64,000 nucleotides of DNA from Nemania diffusa. Lineage: Eukaryota; Ascomycota; Sordariomycetes; Xylariales; Xylariaceae. Below the pieces are notes generated by a model that saw nothing but the letters and a program-made list of their open reading frames with translations, had not been told where the DNA came from and did not search any database. This document shows positions 1-12,880 of the stretch, in pieces. The stretch is taken from contig JBBPUQ010000003.1 of assembly GCA_038501195.1 (NCBI GenBank), positions 5,672,501 to 5,736,500 of the forward strand. The letters run 5' to 3'. Each line of letters starts with the position of its first letter. Positions within the stretch are counted from its first letter, which is position 1. The translations under genes and the position numbers were made by a program.

Positions 1-3000
1 TGTTGTTTTTAAAATAACTAAATAATATTAAATTAGTTTTATTACTAAAAGTTAAAAAAATTACTTATATTATTTAATATATTTTATATTTTATTTTTAA
101 AACAAAAATATTTAATATTGTAATTTAATAATAATAAACAAAAAAAAAACATAGTAAAAAAGTAACAAGTTTTAATAAAAAAAATTAGTTGTTTTTTAGT
201 TATTTTTTTTTTAATATTAGCTATTTTTTATAATATAGCTTTTTTTTTAAAAGTATTATTACTTTTATTTATTTAGTTATATATTTTATTTCTTTTGCTT
301 TTAATTATTGAAATAAATATATAGATTTAAAAGTACTGCAAATTAAACTGTTAATATATATGCAGTATAATAATTAAAAATACTTTTTATAGTTTAAATT
401 TTATAAAAGTAGCTAATTTATTATAGTATATTTAAAAATAACATAAATAAAACAAATGTAACAAAGTATTAATATTTATTATTTAAATATATTTATTAAT
501 TTTAACTTTTAAAAACTATATTAATAAAATTTAGTTGTTAAATATAGCAACAGTTGATATTAATATTAACATCGGTACTTTTTTTAGTATATTTTTATTT
601 TTGCTGAACTTTTAAGTACTAAAAACATTTGCAATTTATATAATAGTACTACTAGTATTATTAACACTTTTTTTAAATTTAAAACAAATAATTTATACAA
701 AAAACTTATATAATATAAACTATTTAAAAGTTAAAAAGCTTTTAAAATATACCTGCTTTTAAAATATTATATTAATATATAAAGCAGTTATTTTTAAAAA
801 ATATTTAAACTAGATCAAAAATATTCAGTAGTTATTTTAAAGCAAAAAAAACTATTTAAAAAACTATATGTTTTAGTTAATAATATTATAAAAACTAAAT
901 ATATTTTATTTAAATATATATATTATTTAGCTTAAAAATTAGTAAGTATTTAAACTAAAAGCTTTTGCTAGTTTATTAAAGTTTGAAAACTATATTTTTG
1001 CTAGCTTTAGTTATATAGTAAATATTAAAACAACATATTACTTTTGCTAAAGTTAACGTTAATATAGCTTATAAATATATAAACATAATAACTATATAAC
1101 TATTTTAATATATATAATTATATAATTTAAAAACTAGCTATAAATTAAAACTTAGTTTAATATTTTTTTTAAATTTAATTTATATTAGTAACAAAATAGC
1201 TTATATAAATATTACAACTTGTTTTATATAAACTTGTTTTATTTTATATATAAGCTAGCTTTATATAATATTTACTGCTAAATATACTAAGAACATATAT
1301 TATTTTTATAAATTTATAACAAAAATATTTTATTAAAATATTATTTTTATAACTTATTATATTTAATATAAGTAAACTGTTGTACTTTTATATTTTATTG
1401 CTACTTTATTAATAGTAGTTATATAATATATTTTATTTACTATATTTAAAATATATACTATTTAAATATTTATTTTTAAATAAATATATAAGTTTTATTA
1501 AATGCTTTTTATTTAGCTTTTATAATATTAATATTTAATATTTAAAAACTAGCTTTTTTTGTTATTAAAAGCTGTTTAAATAAAACTTTTTGATTTAGTT
1601 ATACAAAAATAAAGCAGTTTTTACTATTTAGTTTTTATTTGCTAGTTATATAGCTATATTAAAAGTTTTAACAAAATTGCTAGCTTATAAAACTATATTT
1701 AAATAAAATATACTAACTATAATAAAAAAAAAAAAATAAAAAAAGTATAGCAAATTGCTATATTGTAAAAGTTGTACTTAAAAACAACTTATAACAACAA
1801 ATCTAATTTTATTACAATTAAACTAATAGCTATTTTATAAAGCAGCTTTTTATAAAAAGTTATTAAAATTTAGTTTATATAACTATTATTTATTAGTTTA
1901 AAAAAAGTTGAACATATTATAATATATTTATTTATAATACTAAAACAAAACTTAAAACAAAATAAATATATAAAAGTTAACAAAAAGTAAAAAAAAATAA
2001 ATAAAAATAAATAAAAGTAAAAAATAATATTAACTAGTTATTATTATTAAGTTTTATTATTTAGTACAAATAACAATTTTTAAATATTAAAAAATTGTTA
2101 GTAATATATATATTTAAAAACAAATATATAAATAAAACTAGTAATATAAAACTTAGTTTAGTTTTTATTTAATAAATATTTTATTATTATAATATATAAA
2201 TCGCTTTAATTTTTTTTACATTTTAGTTATAATAAGTTATAAATACTGTTGCTTTTTGTAAAATTAAACAATTGTAAAAATTAAACATACTTTTTAATTT
2301 TTTTTTATTAAAAAGTATATAATTATATTATTAAACTATTAGTTTAATATATTTATATTTTAATTAGTTAAATATATTAAAACAGCTTTAAAAATAGCTT
2401 TACTTTTTTTAAAAACTATTGTTTTTAATATTTTTATTACTATTATTTTTTAATATAATTTATATATAAATAAAAATATTTTCAATAATAATTTTAACTT
2501 TTTAATATTATAAAAAATATATAAAACTTAATAATAGCTGATTTTATTTTAAACTAAAAATAGTTATATTAAAACTTAAAATTTAAAACTAAAAACTTAT
2601 TAAAACTTATTAAAAAGAAAAATTGAACTAATTATATAAACAAATAAATAAAAACTTTATTAACTAATTATATTTTAATTAATTAAAAATTTTATAAAAA
2701 ATAATAACTTTTAAAACATTAGAAAATGTAAATTTTTAAAAGAGTAAAATTATAAATAAATAGTTAAAAATAACTTTTTTTTTTATTATTATTAGTTAAT
2801 AAATATATTTTAGCAATTAATTACTTAATATATAAAATAATAATAAAAACTTAGTTTTAATTTATTTTTTTATTATTTTTAATAATATAATTAATTATTT
2901 TATTAAAATTTAATAATTATTTTTTTTAATAATATAACTAGTTATTTTATTTAATATAATTAAAAAGTTTAATTAAAATAGTAATAAAAACTTAGTTTTG

Positions 3001-5204
3001 TTTTAATTTTTTTTTATTATTAATAATATAATTAGTTATTTTTTATTAAAATTTAACAACTTTATAAATTTTATATGTTTAATATAATTAAAAAGTTTAA
3101 TTAAACTATTTATAAAATTATTTTTTAATTTAATATATTAAAAATGTATATAATTTATTTTAATTTTTTAATTAATATAATAGTATATTATATAAATTAA
3201 TCTTTTTTATATTTTAGTTACAATAAATTATAAATATTGTTATTAATAATTACTGTTAATTTTAAATATAATAACTTTAATAGTTTTTTATATTTATATT
3301 TTTATTTTTTTTAAAAAACACATTTTTTTTTTTTTAAATATATATTTATAGTATTTTTTATAATAGCTATAGTTTTTATATTAGTTTTATTTAGTTAAAC
3401 ATTTGTTATATTTATTTTAAATAATATAAATTAAACTTGCTTTTTTATAGCAAATTTAGCTTTGTTTTAACTAAATGTTTAATTAATTAAATATTTAAAT
3501 AAAATATATATATAGCTATAACTATTATTAATACTATTATTATCGTTTGTTTTATTGCTATTTTTATTATTTTTAGTTTTGTTTTTATATTTAATATTAT
3601 TAATATTTTTATTTTTATTATTATTTTTTTTTAAATTACTATTATTATTGCTATTATTTTAGCTTTAAAATAAATAAATAAATCTTAAAGCAAAAAATCG
3701 TTTTTATTTTATTAATAAAAGCTATAAAAAATATATATATTATTTATTTTTAAGTATTACTATATAAAACTTATAACTGTTTTAATATATTTAAATATAT
3801 TAAATTTTTTAATATATTTTAAAACTTTTTTTTTTTTGTTTATATTTTAATATTTAAAAACATTTATTAATTTTTTTCTAATTTATAAATAATAATTTAA
3901 ATATTTACTAAATATAATAAGTGTTATAAAAATAGTAAAATGAATTAATTTGTAATAATATAGTTTTAGCTAGTTTTTATATTTTAGTAAGTTTAAAGTT
4001 TTTAAAAAAAAAACAATAATATAAAATAAAAAACTAAAAAGTAATTTAAAAACTTTTTATACAAACTTTATAATATATAAATATATATAATAAATAAAAT
4101 ATATATAGTTTTATATAAATAACAGTTAAAAATATACAAATAATATTTATATTTATAATATAAAATTTCTTTTATTTTTTATAAGTTAAAAAAGCTATAG
4201 TTATATTTAAACTATATTTTTTATTATTTTAAATTTTTATAATAATTAAACAAAAAAAGCTATAAACTATTAAACGAACTTTTTTTTACTGTTTAAGTTA
4301 TTTTTACTGCAACTTTTTTGTTTTAATTTATATTTTTGTTTATATTTAATTAAATATTAATATATTTTTACAGCTAAAACAAAAAATGTATAAAAATTAA
4401 CAAAAAGTAAAAAAAAGTAAAAAAAAATAAAAAAAAGTAAATAAAAATAAAAAAAAATATTAACTAGTTATTATATCGATATAACTTTTTTATTTAGAGC
4501 TTTTTTCTTTTATTTCTAGTTTTACTTTTTTATATTATAATATCGTTTTTACTTTTAGCTATTATTACTATATCGATATAATTTCACTGATACAACTTTT
4601 TTATTTAAAGCTTTTTTTTTTTATTCCCAGCTTTGCTTTTTTATTTTTCCTTGTTTCAACTATTTATTTAATTACTATTACAATATATAAACTAAGTCCG
4701 CTATTAAAAGCGATTATAATGTTAAAATATAAAATTTAAAAAATAAAAAGTATAAAATTTAAAATAAAAAGTATAAAGTTTAAAATAAAAAATATAATAC
4801 TAATTATAATAGTTACAATAATTTAAAAGCTTTAAACTTAAACTTTAAAAACAAGCTATTTAATACTGTTAATAAAAAGCTATTTAATATTGTTAACAAA
4901 AAGCTAGCTAGTTTAAATATAAAAAAACTAATTTAAAAAAAAAGCGATTAAATATAAAATAACTATAGCTATATATAAATAAAAAAAAAAAAATACAATT
5001 TAAATTTAATTTATACAACTTAAAAACTTCGTAAGTTTTTAAAAGTTTATTTATTTATAATAATTCAAAAAAAAATATCTTATAAATATTAAAATAATTT
5101 TAAAAAATTTAATTTGTTATTTTATATTAAAAAAAAAGTATAAAAACAATATATTAAAAAGTTATTAAAATATTTATTAACTTTTTTTAATTATATTAAA
5201 AACT

Positions 5205-5350
5205 AAAATTAAGTTAAATATTAAAATTAAATTAAAAATTAAAATTAAAAATATTAAAACTAAACTAAAAACTAAAATTAAAAATATTAAAATTAAATTA
5301 AATATTAAAATTAAATTAAATATTAAAATTAAATTAAATATTAAAATCGG
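5205..5350. repeat. Degenerate ATTAAA-type tandem repeat
   Basis: A run of near-repeats of ATTAAAATTAAATTAAAT, unit about 18 bp, with indels. It lies inside the AT-rich block and has no coding meaning. Confidence 0.6.
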
Positions 5351-6929
5351 TTAATTAAATATTATAATTAAATAGTGTTTTAATTATAATTAAACTTTAG
5401 TTTTTTTAGCTTTTTTTTTAATATAGTATATAATTATATAAACTTTGTTTTTAATAATAATAATTATATTGTAATAAATTATATAAAAAATAACTTATTT
5501 TTAAATTTTAATTATATAAACTTTATAAAACAATATATAGTTTTAGTTATTTTTGCTTTATTAAAGCAGTAGTTATATATTTAATATAATTAATATAATT
5601 TTAAAACTAAAAAACTTAAACTAAAATAGTTTTTTTATATTTTAATAAACTATATAATAATTTATATTTTTTGTAGTATAAATATTTTAAATTATATAAA
5701 TTAATTTAGTAAGCTATAGTAAATTATTAATAATAATAATATATAGTTTTAAAAATTTTTCGAAATATTATAAACTAATATTTGTTTAAGTTTTATTAAA
5801 AAGTTTTTATTATAATAAAAGCTACAATTATTAAATTAATTTTAAAGTTAAATCTTTTATATTTATAACAAATGCTTTATATAAAAATATTATTGATTTA
5901 ATTATTATTTATATAATAAATTATATAATATTTTGTTTTAAATTGTTTAAAATTATAGTATTAGTTAAACTAAATTTAATATATATTTAACAATTTTATT
6001 AGTTAACTATTATAAAAAAAAAGTTTTTTATTTATTTTATAAATAAAACATTTTTTTTGTTTAACTAATATTTTAAAATTGCAATATTACTTTTAATTAA
6101 ATAAAAATATAAATTAAAATATTAAAAAAATATAATCGAGCTGCAATAACATTAAATATTAACAAAAAAAATTTAATATTTAAACAGTTTTTATATAAAA
6201 TTATATATTAGCTATATTTTAAGTTATAATAGCTAAAAACTAAAACTTTAAACTTAAATATAAATAAACTATATTTTAAAATTAGTTTTAATTAAATATG
6301 TTTTTTTTTAGTTTTTTTTATAAATTATTTAATAAAAACAACTATTAAAAGTTATTTTTAATATAATATTGCAATAAAAACAAAATATTAAAATGCTATT
6401 AATAATTAAAATTTTAATTATATTTTTAGTTAAAATTTAAAACATTTAATTATAAAATTTATTACTATAATAATTAATTATAAATAAAACAAATATAATA
6501 TTAATATTATATAAAATATAAATGTAGCTATTTAGTTAATTTTATAAAATAGTATATTTGTTATTTTTTATAATATAATAAATAATAAAATTTAAAAAGT
6601 TAAATTGCAGTTAAAAAAAGTTAAATATTTGCTGCAACAATTTATATATAACACTTTATTATTAGTTAAATTATAAATTAATAATAAAATATATAACTTT
6701 TTATATTTAGTTTATTATATATTTTAGCTATTAATAAGTTTATATATATATTATATAATTAATTATTACTATTTAAATATAACATTTAATTATAAATTAT
6801 ATTTAAAAAAGTTTTTTTTAAACAAAATTTATTACTTTTATAAAAACTATAAATATTTTAAAAATATTAAAATATATAACTATAATATAAAAAATTATTA
6901 AAATATATTTTTATATTTTTATAAAAATT

Positions 6930-7775
6930 GCAAAACTATTTTTATAAAAAAAAGTTATTTTAAGCAGTATAAATAAACTATATACTTTAAAAAAAAACTG
7001 TTTTTTTATAATATATATAAAACTATTTTTATATAAAAAAGTAGTTTTAAATAATATAAACAAACTATATATTTTAAAAAAAAACTATTTTTTTATAATA
7101 TATATAAAACTGCTTTTATATAAAAAAATAGTTTTAAATAGTATAAATAAGCTATATATTTTAAAAAAAAACTGTTTTTTTATAATATATATAAAACTAT
7201 TTTTATAAAAAAAAGTAGTTTTAAATAATATAAATAAATTATATACTTTAAAAAAAAACTGTTTTTTTATAATATATATAAAGCTATTTTTATATAAAAA
7301 AGTAATTTTAAATAATATAAATAAACTATATATTTTAAAAAAAAACTGTTTTTTTATAATATATATAAAGCTATTTTTATAAAAAAAAGTATTTTTAAAC
7401 AGTATAAATAAACTATATATTTTAAAAAAAAACTGTTTTTTTATAATATATATAAAGCTATTTTTATAAAAAAAAGTATTTTTAAACAGTATAAATAAAC
7501 TATATATTTTAAAAAAAAACTGTTTTTTTATAATATATATAAAACTGTTTTTGTATAAAAAAGTAATTTTAAATAATATAAACAAACTATATACTTTAAA
7601 AAAAAACTGTTTTTTTATAATATATATAAAACTATTTTTATATAAAAAAGTAGTTTTAAATAATATAAATAAACTATATATTTTAAAAAAAAACTATTTA
7701 TTTATAATATATATAAAACTATTTTTATAAAAAAAAATAAGTTTAAATAATATAAACAAACTATATATTTAAAAA
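6930..7775. repeat. 87-bp minisatellite, about nine and a half copies
   Basis: A landmark (long A run followed by ACTG or ACTA, then a T run) recurs at 6997, 7084, 7171, 7258, 7345, 7432, 7519, 7606 and 7693, exactly 87 bp apart each time. Copies differ by only a few substitutions. Because 87 is a multiple of three, a 166-codon frame stays open on the minus strand (7085-7585) with a 29-residue Phe/Lys/Ile-rich period. The composition is that of the surrounding AT-rich DNA and nothing suggests translation, so I treat it as a repeat and not a gene. The low divergence between copies suggests they multiplied after the block had already become AT-rich. Confidence 0.9.
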
Positions 7776-8733
7776 AATAGTTAATTAATTTAACTAAATA
7801 ATATAAACTAAATATAAATATAAAATTAAAGTTATATATAAAAAAACTAAATTTAAATTTAAACTTAAAGTTTTTAATTTATAAATAATTATTTTTAATA
7901 TAATAAAAGTTTAAAATTAATTTTATAAATTTAATATTTAGTTTTTTTTTTATTATAAAATTGATTTTATTTAATTTTAATAAATTATTATAAATTTATT
8001 ATTTATATATTTTAATTAATAAAACTAAATAATAAATAAATAATAAAATTAAATAAATTAACTTATATTAAAATTTAAAAATTATTTTTATAACTATTTA
8101 AACTTTTTTATATATAATATTTTAATAGTATTAAACTTTTAGTAAAAACTTTTTATATAATATATATTTTATAATTTAATTATTAAAAAAATAATTTTTA
8201 AATAAAAATTTATTTATTTTAAAACAAAAAATATTAAAATTTATAATATATACTATTTAATAATAATTAAATATTATAAATATAAACAAATTTATTTTTA
8301 AAATATTATAATATAGTTTTTAAATTTAAATAAATTAAAAAATATTTTTAATTAAATATTAAATTAGTATTATTTATTAAATAAAAAATAAAACTAATAA
8401 AATATAGCTATTATAAATATAAAGCTAAAAAAACTTAGTTTAAATATAAAAAGTTATTATTTAAATTTATTTAAAAAAGTTTTAAAAATATAAATATTAT
8501 AAAATAATTATAAAATTAAACATTAATTAAATTAATAATAGTATATATATTTAAAAATAATTTTATTTTAAAACTAGCTATATATATTTTATAAAATAAA
8601 AATAAAAGCTTAAATAATAAAAATATTAAAACATAACTAGTTTTAAAATTTTATAGTCAAATAATATTTTTATATATAAAACAGACTTCTGCAATAGATT
8701 CTTGCAGCAAACTTCTGCAACATATATTCAGAG

Positions 8734-8907
8734 CTAAAATCTTACTAAAAATAGAAAATCAAGCCTCCAGCGGTTAAAGTGGTCAACGATGACAACAGGG
8801 ACGTTACGCTCCGTCAGCTCGAAGGCCGCGACAAGGCCCGCGAGGCCGCCGCCTATGATGAGGACAGGCGCTAGGCCCTTAGTTAGGGCATCTGCTGCTG
8901 CTGCCAT
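8734..8907 (-). pseudogene. 5' fragment of an FAD-dependent dehydrogenase
   Basis: The 57-codon minus-strand frame starts with an Ala-rich leader, then VLIIGGGLAGLVAAFELTER, a classical beta-alpha-beta FAD-binding fold (GxGxxG), then a second strand ending VPVVIVD. That matches the N-terminus of FAD-binding dehydrogenases of the 3-ketosteroid dehydrogenase/fumarate reductase type. Family members continue for about 500 more residues. Here the homology stops right after VIVD, six codons later the composition turns AT-rich, and a stop follows at 8734. Only the dinucleotide-binding start survives, so the fragment cannot encode an active enzyme. The rest was probably lost or erased by insertion of the AT-rich material. 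Confidence 0.7.
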
Positions 8908-9617
8908 CTTGTCTTTTTATATACAATTAATGGGTTATGCCTAGGACGGGAATGCCAATTCGAATACTATCACAGGTATTAGTTACGGTGGTTTAGTGAA
9001 AGCCATTGGCGGGCCTAGCATCTGCTCTACTAGGTTTGAAAAGCGAAGGGGTTCAGCTACTCTGTTCCTTCGCGATTTACATGGGCAATCGTGATGACTA
9101 AGGTGCCTGTCTAGACAGTGAGTGGTTCGATATGATGAGTGAGAGATGAAGTGATGACCTTGCTACCATCACATGAGCCGAGGCTACCCCACACTTTCGG
9201 CATGGGAAGGATGGTAAGCGAGCTACATATATGTATGTACGGATTATACGAGGGAGTGAATATTATTATTTTTGTTTAGGGAAATAAAGTATAATTCCAA
9301 AAGCATATCTTAATAAGAGGGATGTAAGGGATTTATAGGAAAAGTACAAGTATGGTGGTTAAGAAAACTTATACCCCAATGGTGGCTGCCACGCCAATTA
9401 ACTCCATCTCTTATACGAATATAATCAGTCCCCCAAAGCTCTACTGGACAGAACCTGTTAAAAATAAAAATAAAAATTAGATAATTATCTGTCACTAACA
9501 CAATGAGCCTAATACCTTCATAATCAAACATCTTTATCATAGTCTCGCCCCATGCACTGAACCTCAATCATGCATAGGTAAGCAATGACAGCTAGCCTTG
9601 ATGGGTTTAAGTAATAT
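8908..9617. other. Intergenic, nothing recognised
   Basis: Normal-composition DNA between the FAD fragment and the HET gene. An 85-codon frame at 9310-9567 (minus) has no recognisable motif and an AT-rich middle, and I do not call it. Confidence 0.6.
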
Positions 9618-12026
9618 CTAACCCAGCCTCAGCGTGACAAGCTCCACCCTCTCTTCAGTTCCGGGCTGCTGGCTGATGTTCTTATATCGAAATCCATGTG
9701 AAATGATTGCGCTGCCCTCGAGATGATGTGTCCCGTCACCAGTATCCGAGGCCCATACCAAAACCTTACCCTCTAAGTCGTCTGTCTCGTGGGCTGGCGC
9801 CAACATATACACTCTTCCCAGCGTGCTGCTGCGCCCGTCCAGGACCACATGCGCATCAGAAGTGCCGTTGCGCATCCTCATGTTAACCTTGCCATGGTAA
9901 TGCCACCCCAGAATGTCCGTGCCGTCGTCTATGTCCATGTCCACCACGGACGCCTTACAGACCAGCCTGCCGCTGTCATCTACGGTAGGTTTCAGCGCGT
10001 TGCACCCCTTTGCCATAGAAGGCTTGTGCTGGGCCACGTTGCTGTTCTTGGGTATCCAAGATGAATTTGGAGAAGTCCCTCCCAAGTCAGCTAGCAGCAC
10101 CTCGGCACCCAGGGCGCCACAACGTACGGCTTCTCGATAGGCATCATCCAAGCTAGAAGTGCGTTCTGACAGAAACTGCTCTGCTGACTGTGCGAGTCCC
10201 AGCACCCCGATGATTCTGTCCCGCTCTTCTGCGCATTTCCTGTCGTGTGTGAGTTGGAGTAGCTTCCCGAGGGGCATCTTGATACTGGAAATATCGGGCG
10301 CCCAGTTGTGACGGCTACAGGCGGCCCAGTGTCGAAGGAAGGGAGTGGTGTAGTCTCCGAGTTCGCCGTAGGCCACTCTAGTAAGTCCCTGATGGCGTGG
10401 CGGCAGCCCAACCTCACATCTCGTAGGCTCCTTCTGTTCCGCGGCGTATGCCATGAAGTCCAGCCAGGACGCGTTCAGCCCGGAGTTCGTGTCCGAGTTT
10501 ACAACTTGAGGGTTCCTACTCAGATACGCTTCCTGGAATGTCCATACTCTATCGTGCCACGGGTCCTGCTTCCAAGACCTCAGGCCATCGTAGGTATTCA
10601 GGGAGCTTGGAATTGCCACCAAGTGCCTGCTTTGCTGGGTCAAAGGTACACGAGTAATCTGGTGAGCCGGGCATATCAGCGTGGTATGCGCCCCGGCGTA
10701 ATAGCTGCCCATGTGGGATAACTCGGTGGCCTTCTCATCACTGTCATCTTGGTTAATGCATAGCTTATCAATCCACAAGCTCGTTGGTCCCCCAACTATA
10801 GCTGCACTATTCTTCATAAGGGATACCGTATCATCTCCTTTAAACTCGGTCCACAGATGGGATACTGCTGTATACTCATCATGCTCATCGGGCGAGCCTA
10901 CTAAGCGGCGGGGCTGGATCCGGACCCCCGAGTCGTGTGCGTTTAGCTCACTAGTGCCCCAGCAGAGAGGACATAGCAGCTGTACATGGGCGGACAACAC
11001 TGGCCTCACTGACGACTGCATTCCACACTCTCTGAGATCAACAAAGCCTTCTCGGACGGGCAGGAGGGGAAGCATTGCGAGGAACATCTCCTTAGACATC
11101 CATCCACTGCAGCCTGAGAGCTTTACTTTCCCGCGAGCATGAGAAGCTTTGAACTCCCTCATGGCCGCCACGCCAATGGCTGATATTAATTTTCTCGTGA
11201 CATTCTCGATTTCCGTAACCCACATAAACGAGTAACTATCGCCAGATATTTCGTCCGTTAGATCAGCTACGGCGGTGAGAAGTTCCAGAGCTATGCCTAC
11301 TTGCCCGACGCACCGTAGAAGCACTAGGCTCGCTTTGTCGTATGTCATTGTCGATAGCACCGTTTCTTCAGCAGCCACGATGACTTCCGTCTCAGTTTCC
11401 CCGTAAATCACGCCGATGGTGAGCTCATTCACCATTTTCCACGTCTCCACGCCATCATGGGTTTCTAGATGGGCACTATCGCTCATAAAGATGCATGTCT
11501 TCGCGCTGAGTTTGGAACATTCTACTCTGTGCGTAATCTTGACGAACCGTATCAAGGTCGTAGCTACGTTCTCGTCCACTTTGGGTGCATTGTATTTTGC
11601 CTTGTACGTCTGTCTCTTCTTCATGCCCTCCAAATAGTCTAATGTGTCGACCGCTTCGCCCAGTCGTAAAGCTTCCCAAGCTCCCCTACTTTCGGCCGAG
11701 GCCAAAGCACGTTCCCGTAGTTTTCTGAGGGTCGCGCCATTGGACCGGGCTGCTAGGAGTGCGTTGTACCTTTGCATCGCGTCCTCTTGGTATGCGTAGT
11801 TTGACTCTCCAGTCCAATCAGCTTTTTCCAATGTCAACCCCAAGTCTACAGCGACGGCTGCCGCAATCCTGTAGCGAGGCATAGGATTGCAGCGGCATTT
11901 AAAATCCCAAATCTCTTCAATGTGATGTAGCGCCCGGTTGTAGCGGAGTCGGACAGCGATTTCCATCATCCGCCATCGAGTTGATAGGGAGACGTGCTTT
12001 GCACGCTCTGCTGGAGACTTTGGCAT
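9618..12026 (-). CDS. HET-domain heterokaryon incompatibility protein
   Basis: A single uninterrupted frame of 802 codons. The hallmarks of the HET domain (PF06985) follow in order: YTAVSHLW at about residue 388, LWIDKLCINQDDSDEK at about 420, and DRVWTFQEAYLS at about 495. HET domains trigger programmed cell death when genetically different fungal individuals fuse, and many HET proteins have unrelated flanking regions. Here about 380 residues precede the domain, with no second recognisable domain, and about 290 follow it. I chose the first ATG because the frame opens there and no splice signals are needed. No stop or frameshift is visible, so the gene looks intact. It is one of two allorecognition or cell-death modules in the window; the other is the NLR/HET-S pair at 57-61 kb. 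Family assignment is firm; ligand and partner are unknown. Confidence 0.9.
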   Translation of the reverse strand: MPKSPAERAKHVSLSTRWRMMEIAVRLRYNRALHHIEEIWDFKCRCNPMPRYRIAAAVAVDLGLTLEKADWTGESNYAYQEDAMQRYNALLAARSNGATLRKLRERALASAESRGAWEALRLGEAVDTLDYLEGMKKRQTYKAKYNAPKVDENVATTLIRFVKITHRVECSKLSAKTCIFMSDSAHLETHDGVETWKMVNELTIGVIYGETETEVIVAAEETVLSTMTYDKASLVLLRCVGQVGIALELLTAVADLTDEISGDSYSFMWVTEIENVTRKLISAIGVAAMREFKASHARGKVKLSGCSGWMSKEMFLAMLPLLPVREGFVDLRECGMQSSVRPVLSAHVQLLCPLCWGTSELNAHDSGVRIQPRRLVGSPDEHDEYTAVSHLWTEFKGDDTVSLMKNSAAIVGGPTSLWIDKLCINQDDSDEKATELSHMGSYYAGAHTTLICPAHQITRVPLTQQSRHLVAIPSSLNTYDGLRSWKQDPWHDRVWTFQEAYLSRNPQVVNSDTNSGLNASWLDFMAYAAEQKEPTRCEVGLPPRHQGLTRVAYGELGDYTTPFLRHWAACSRHNWAPDISSIKMPLGKLLQLTHDRKCAEERDRIIGVLGLAQSAEQFLSERTSSLDDAYREAVRCGALGAEVLLADLGGTSPNSSWIPKNSNVAQHKPSMAKGCNALKPTVDDSGRLVCKASVVDMDIDDGTDILGWHYHGKVNMRMRNGTSDAHVVLDGRSSTLGRVYMLAPAHETDDLEGKVLVWASDTGDGTHHLEGSAIISHGFRYKNISQQPGTEERVELVTLRLG

Positions 12027-12880
12027 GTTTCTAGGTACTTATGGTTGATTTTGTGTAAGTATCAATCTAAAAGTATGCCGTCCTATTCGATTCTGCATCT
12101 GGCGCGTATCGGGGATTCCGAGGACGAGTTAATTCTACTACGACGTGAGGACTTTGTCATAAACACGAAACACGCGGAGAAATATAAGAAATATGCCTAC
12201 TCAATGTTCCCCGCTATGAGGCTGAGTAGCTGAAATCTTGCCCGACTAGTTAGATAGGTATTTCCTGGGCTGAGGAAATGAATCTAGTAAGAGATGGGCT
12301 AGTCCGCGTGAGGGGTATTCTCATGCGCTATGCCTCGTGTCTTCCTACAGCTTCTAATTCCATACAGTCGCCGAAAGGGCCTGCAAGGCATCTCATCATG
12401 ATCTTGGTGCGTACATGTTACCCGAATGGCCTTTCTTATTGACTTCAGGTCGTTTCGTCCGAACTCTGTTCTATCCATAGCAGCGAGAGCTCTACCTACG
12501 AGATTAATCGGTATTCTTCTCATTAGTAGCATTGAATCGCTTAGTGGTAGATTGAAGATACTCGCGCGAGTCCAGGTGCCTGGTGAGGTTAGCATGTAGA
12601 AAGAGTAGCAAATACCAGTAGACTAGGAGCAGGATCGGTTGGTTCAGGTGACAGGGGTCAGTGAGATAGTTTCGAGGCGACCGCAATTTTGAGTGCTTAT
12701 TAAGTTTAACGCCATAGCTTAAAATAGCACAATCATATTGAGATGAACATCCATCTTTGTCCCGGACATACCTAAAGCGAAAGAAAGAAGAGAAGGTAAC
12801 AGCGATCATTTGTGAATAACCCCAGCGCTGTGCATCCTGATGAACAATTGCAGCACAGGCCGTTCTGTAGGCCCGTTCCT
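12027..12880. other. Intergenic, nothing recognised
   Basis: Short overlapping frames on both strands, none with a family motif or plausible splice structure. Confidence 0.6.

Larger units (their letters stand above)
1..8690. other. Extremely AT-rich block without genes
   Basis: Almost every base is A or T and G or C occur mostly singly; CpG is nearly absent. No codon-like open frame, RNA gene or protein motif is visible on either strand, and no mitochondrial gene sequence was recognised. It contains degenerate direct repeats: a stretch near 1975-2050 resembles 4390-4475, two similar stretches start with the palindrome ATATCGATAT at 4473 and 4570, and 2838-2925 resembles 2984-3050. Such blocks in ascomycetes are usually transposon-rich DNA mutated by RIP. 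That origin is inferred, and a subtelomeric or pericentromeric position would also fit. Base composition switches abruptly to normal at about 8690-8760. Confidence 0.8.

Noticed and set aside
7085..7585. 166-codon open frame of Phe/Lys/Ile repeats
   Set aside because: It exists only because the minisatellite period is divisible by three and the DNA has almost no G or C; no start context, neighbours or motif support a protein.
9310..9567. 85-codon minus-strand frame
   Set aside because: No motif; contains an AT-rich run and no upstream or downstream splice partners.
12299..12809. Overlapping 98- and 101-codon frames
   Set aside because: No family motif or codon pattern; intergenic.
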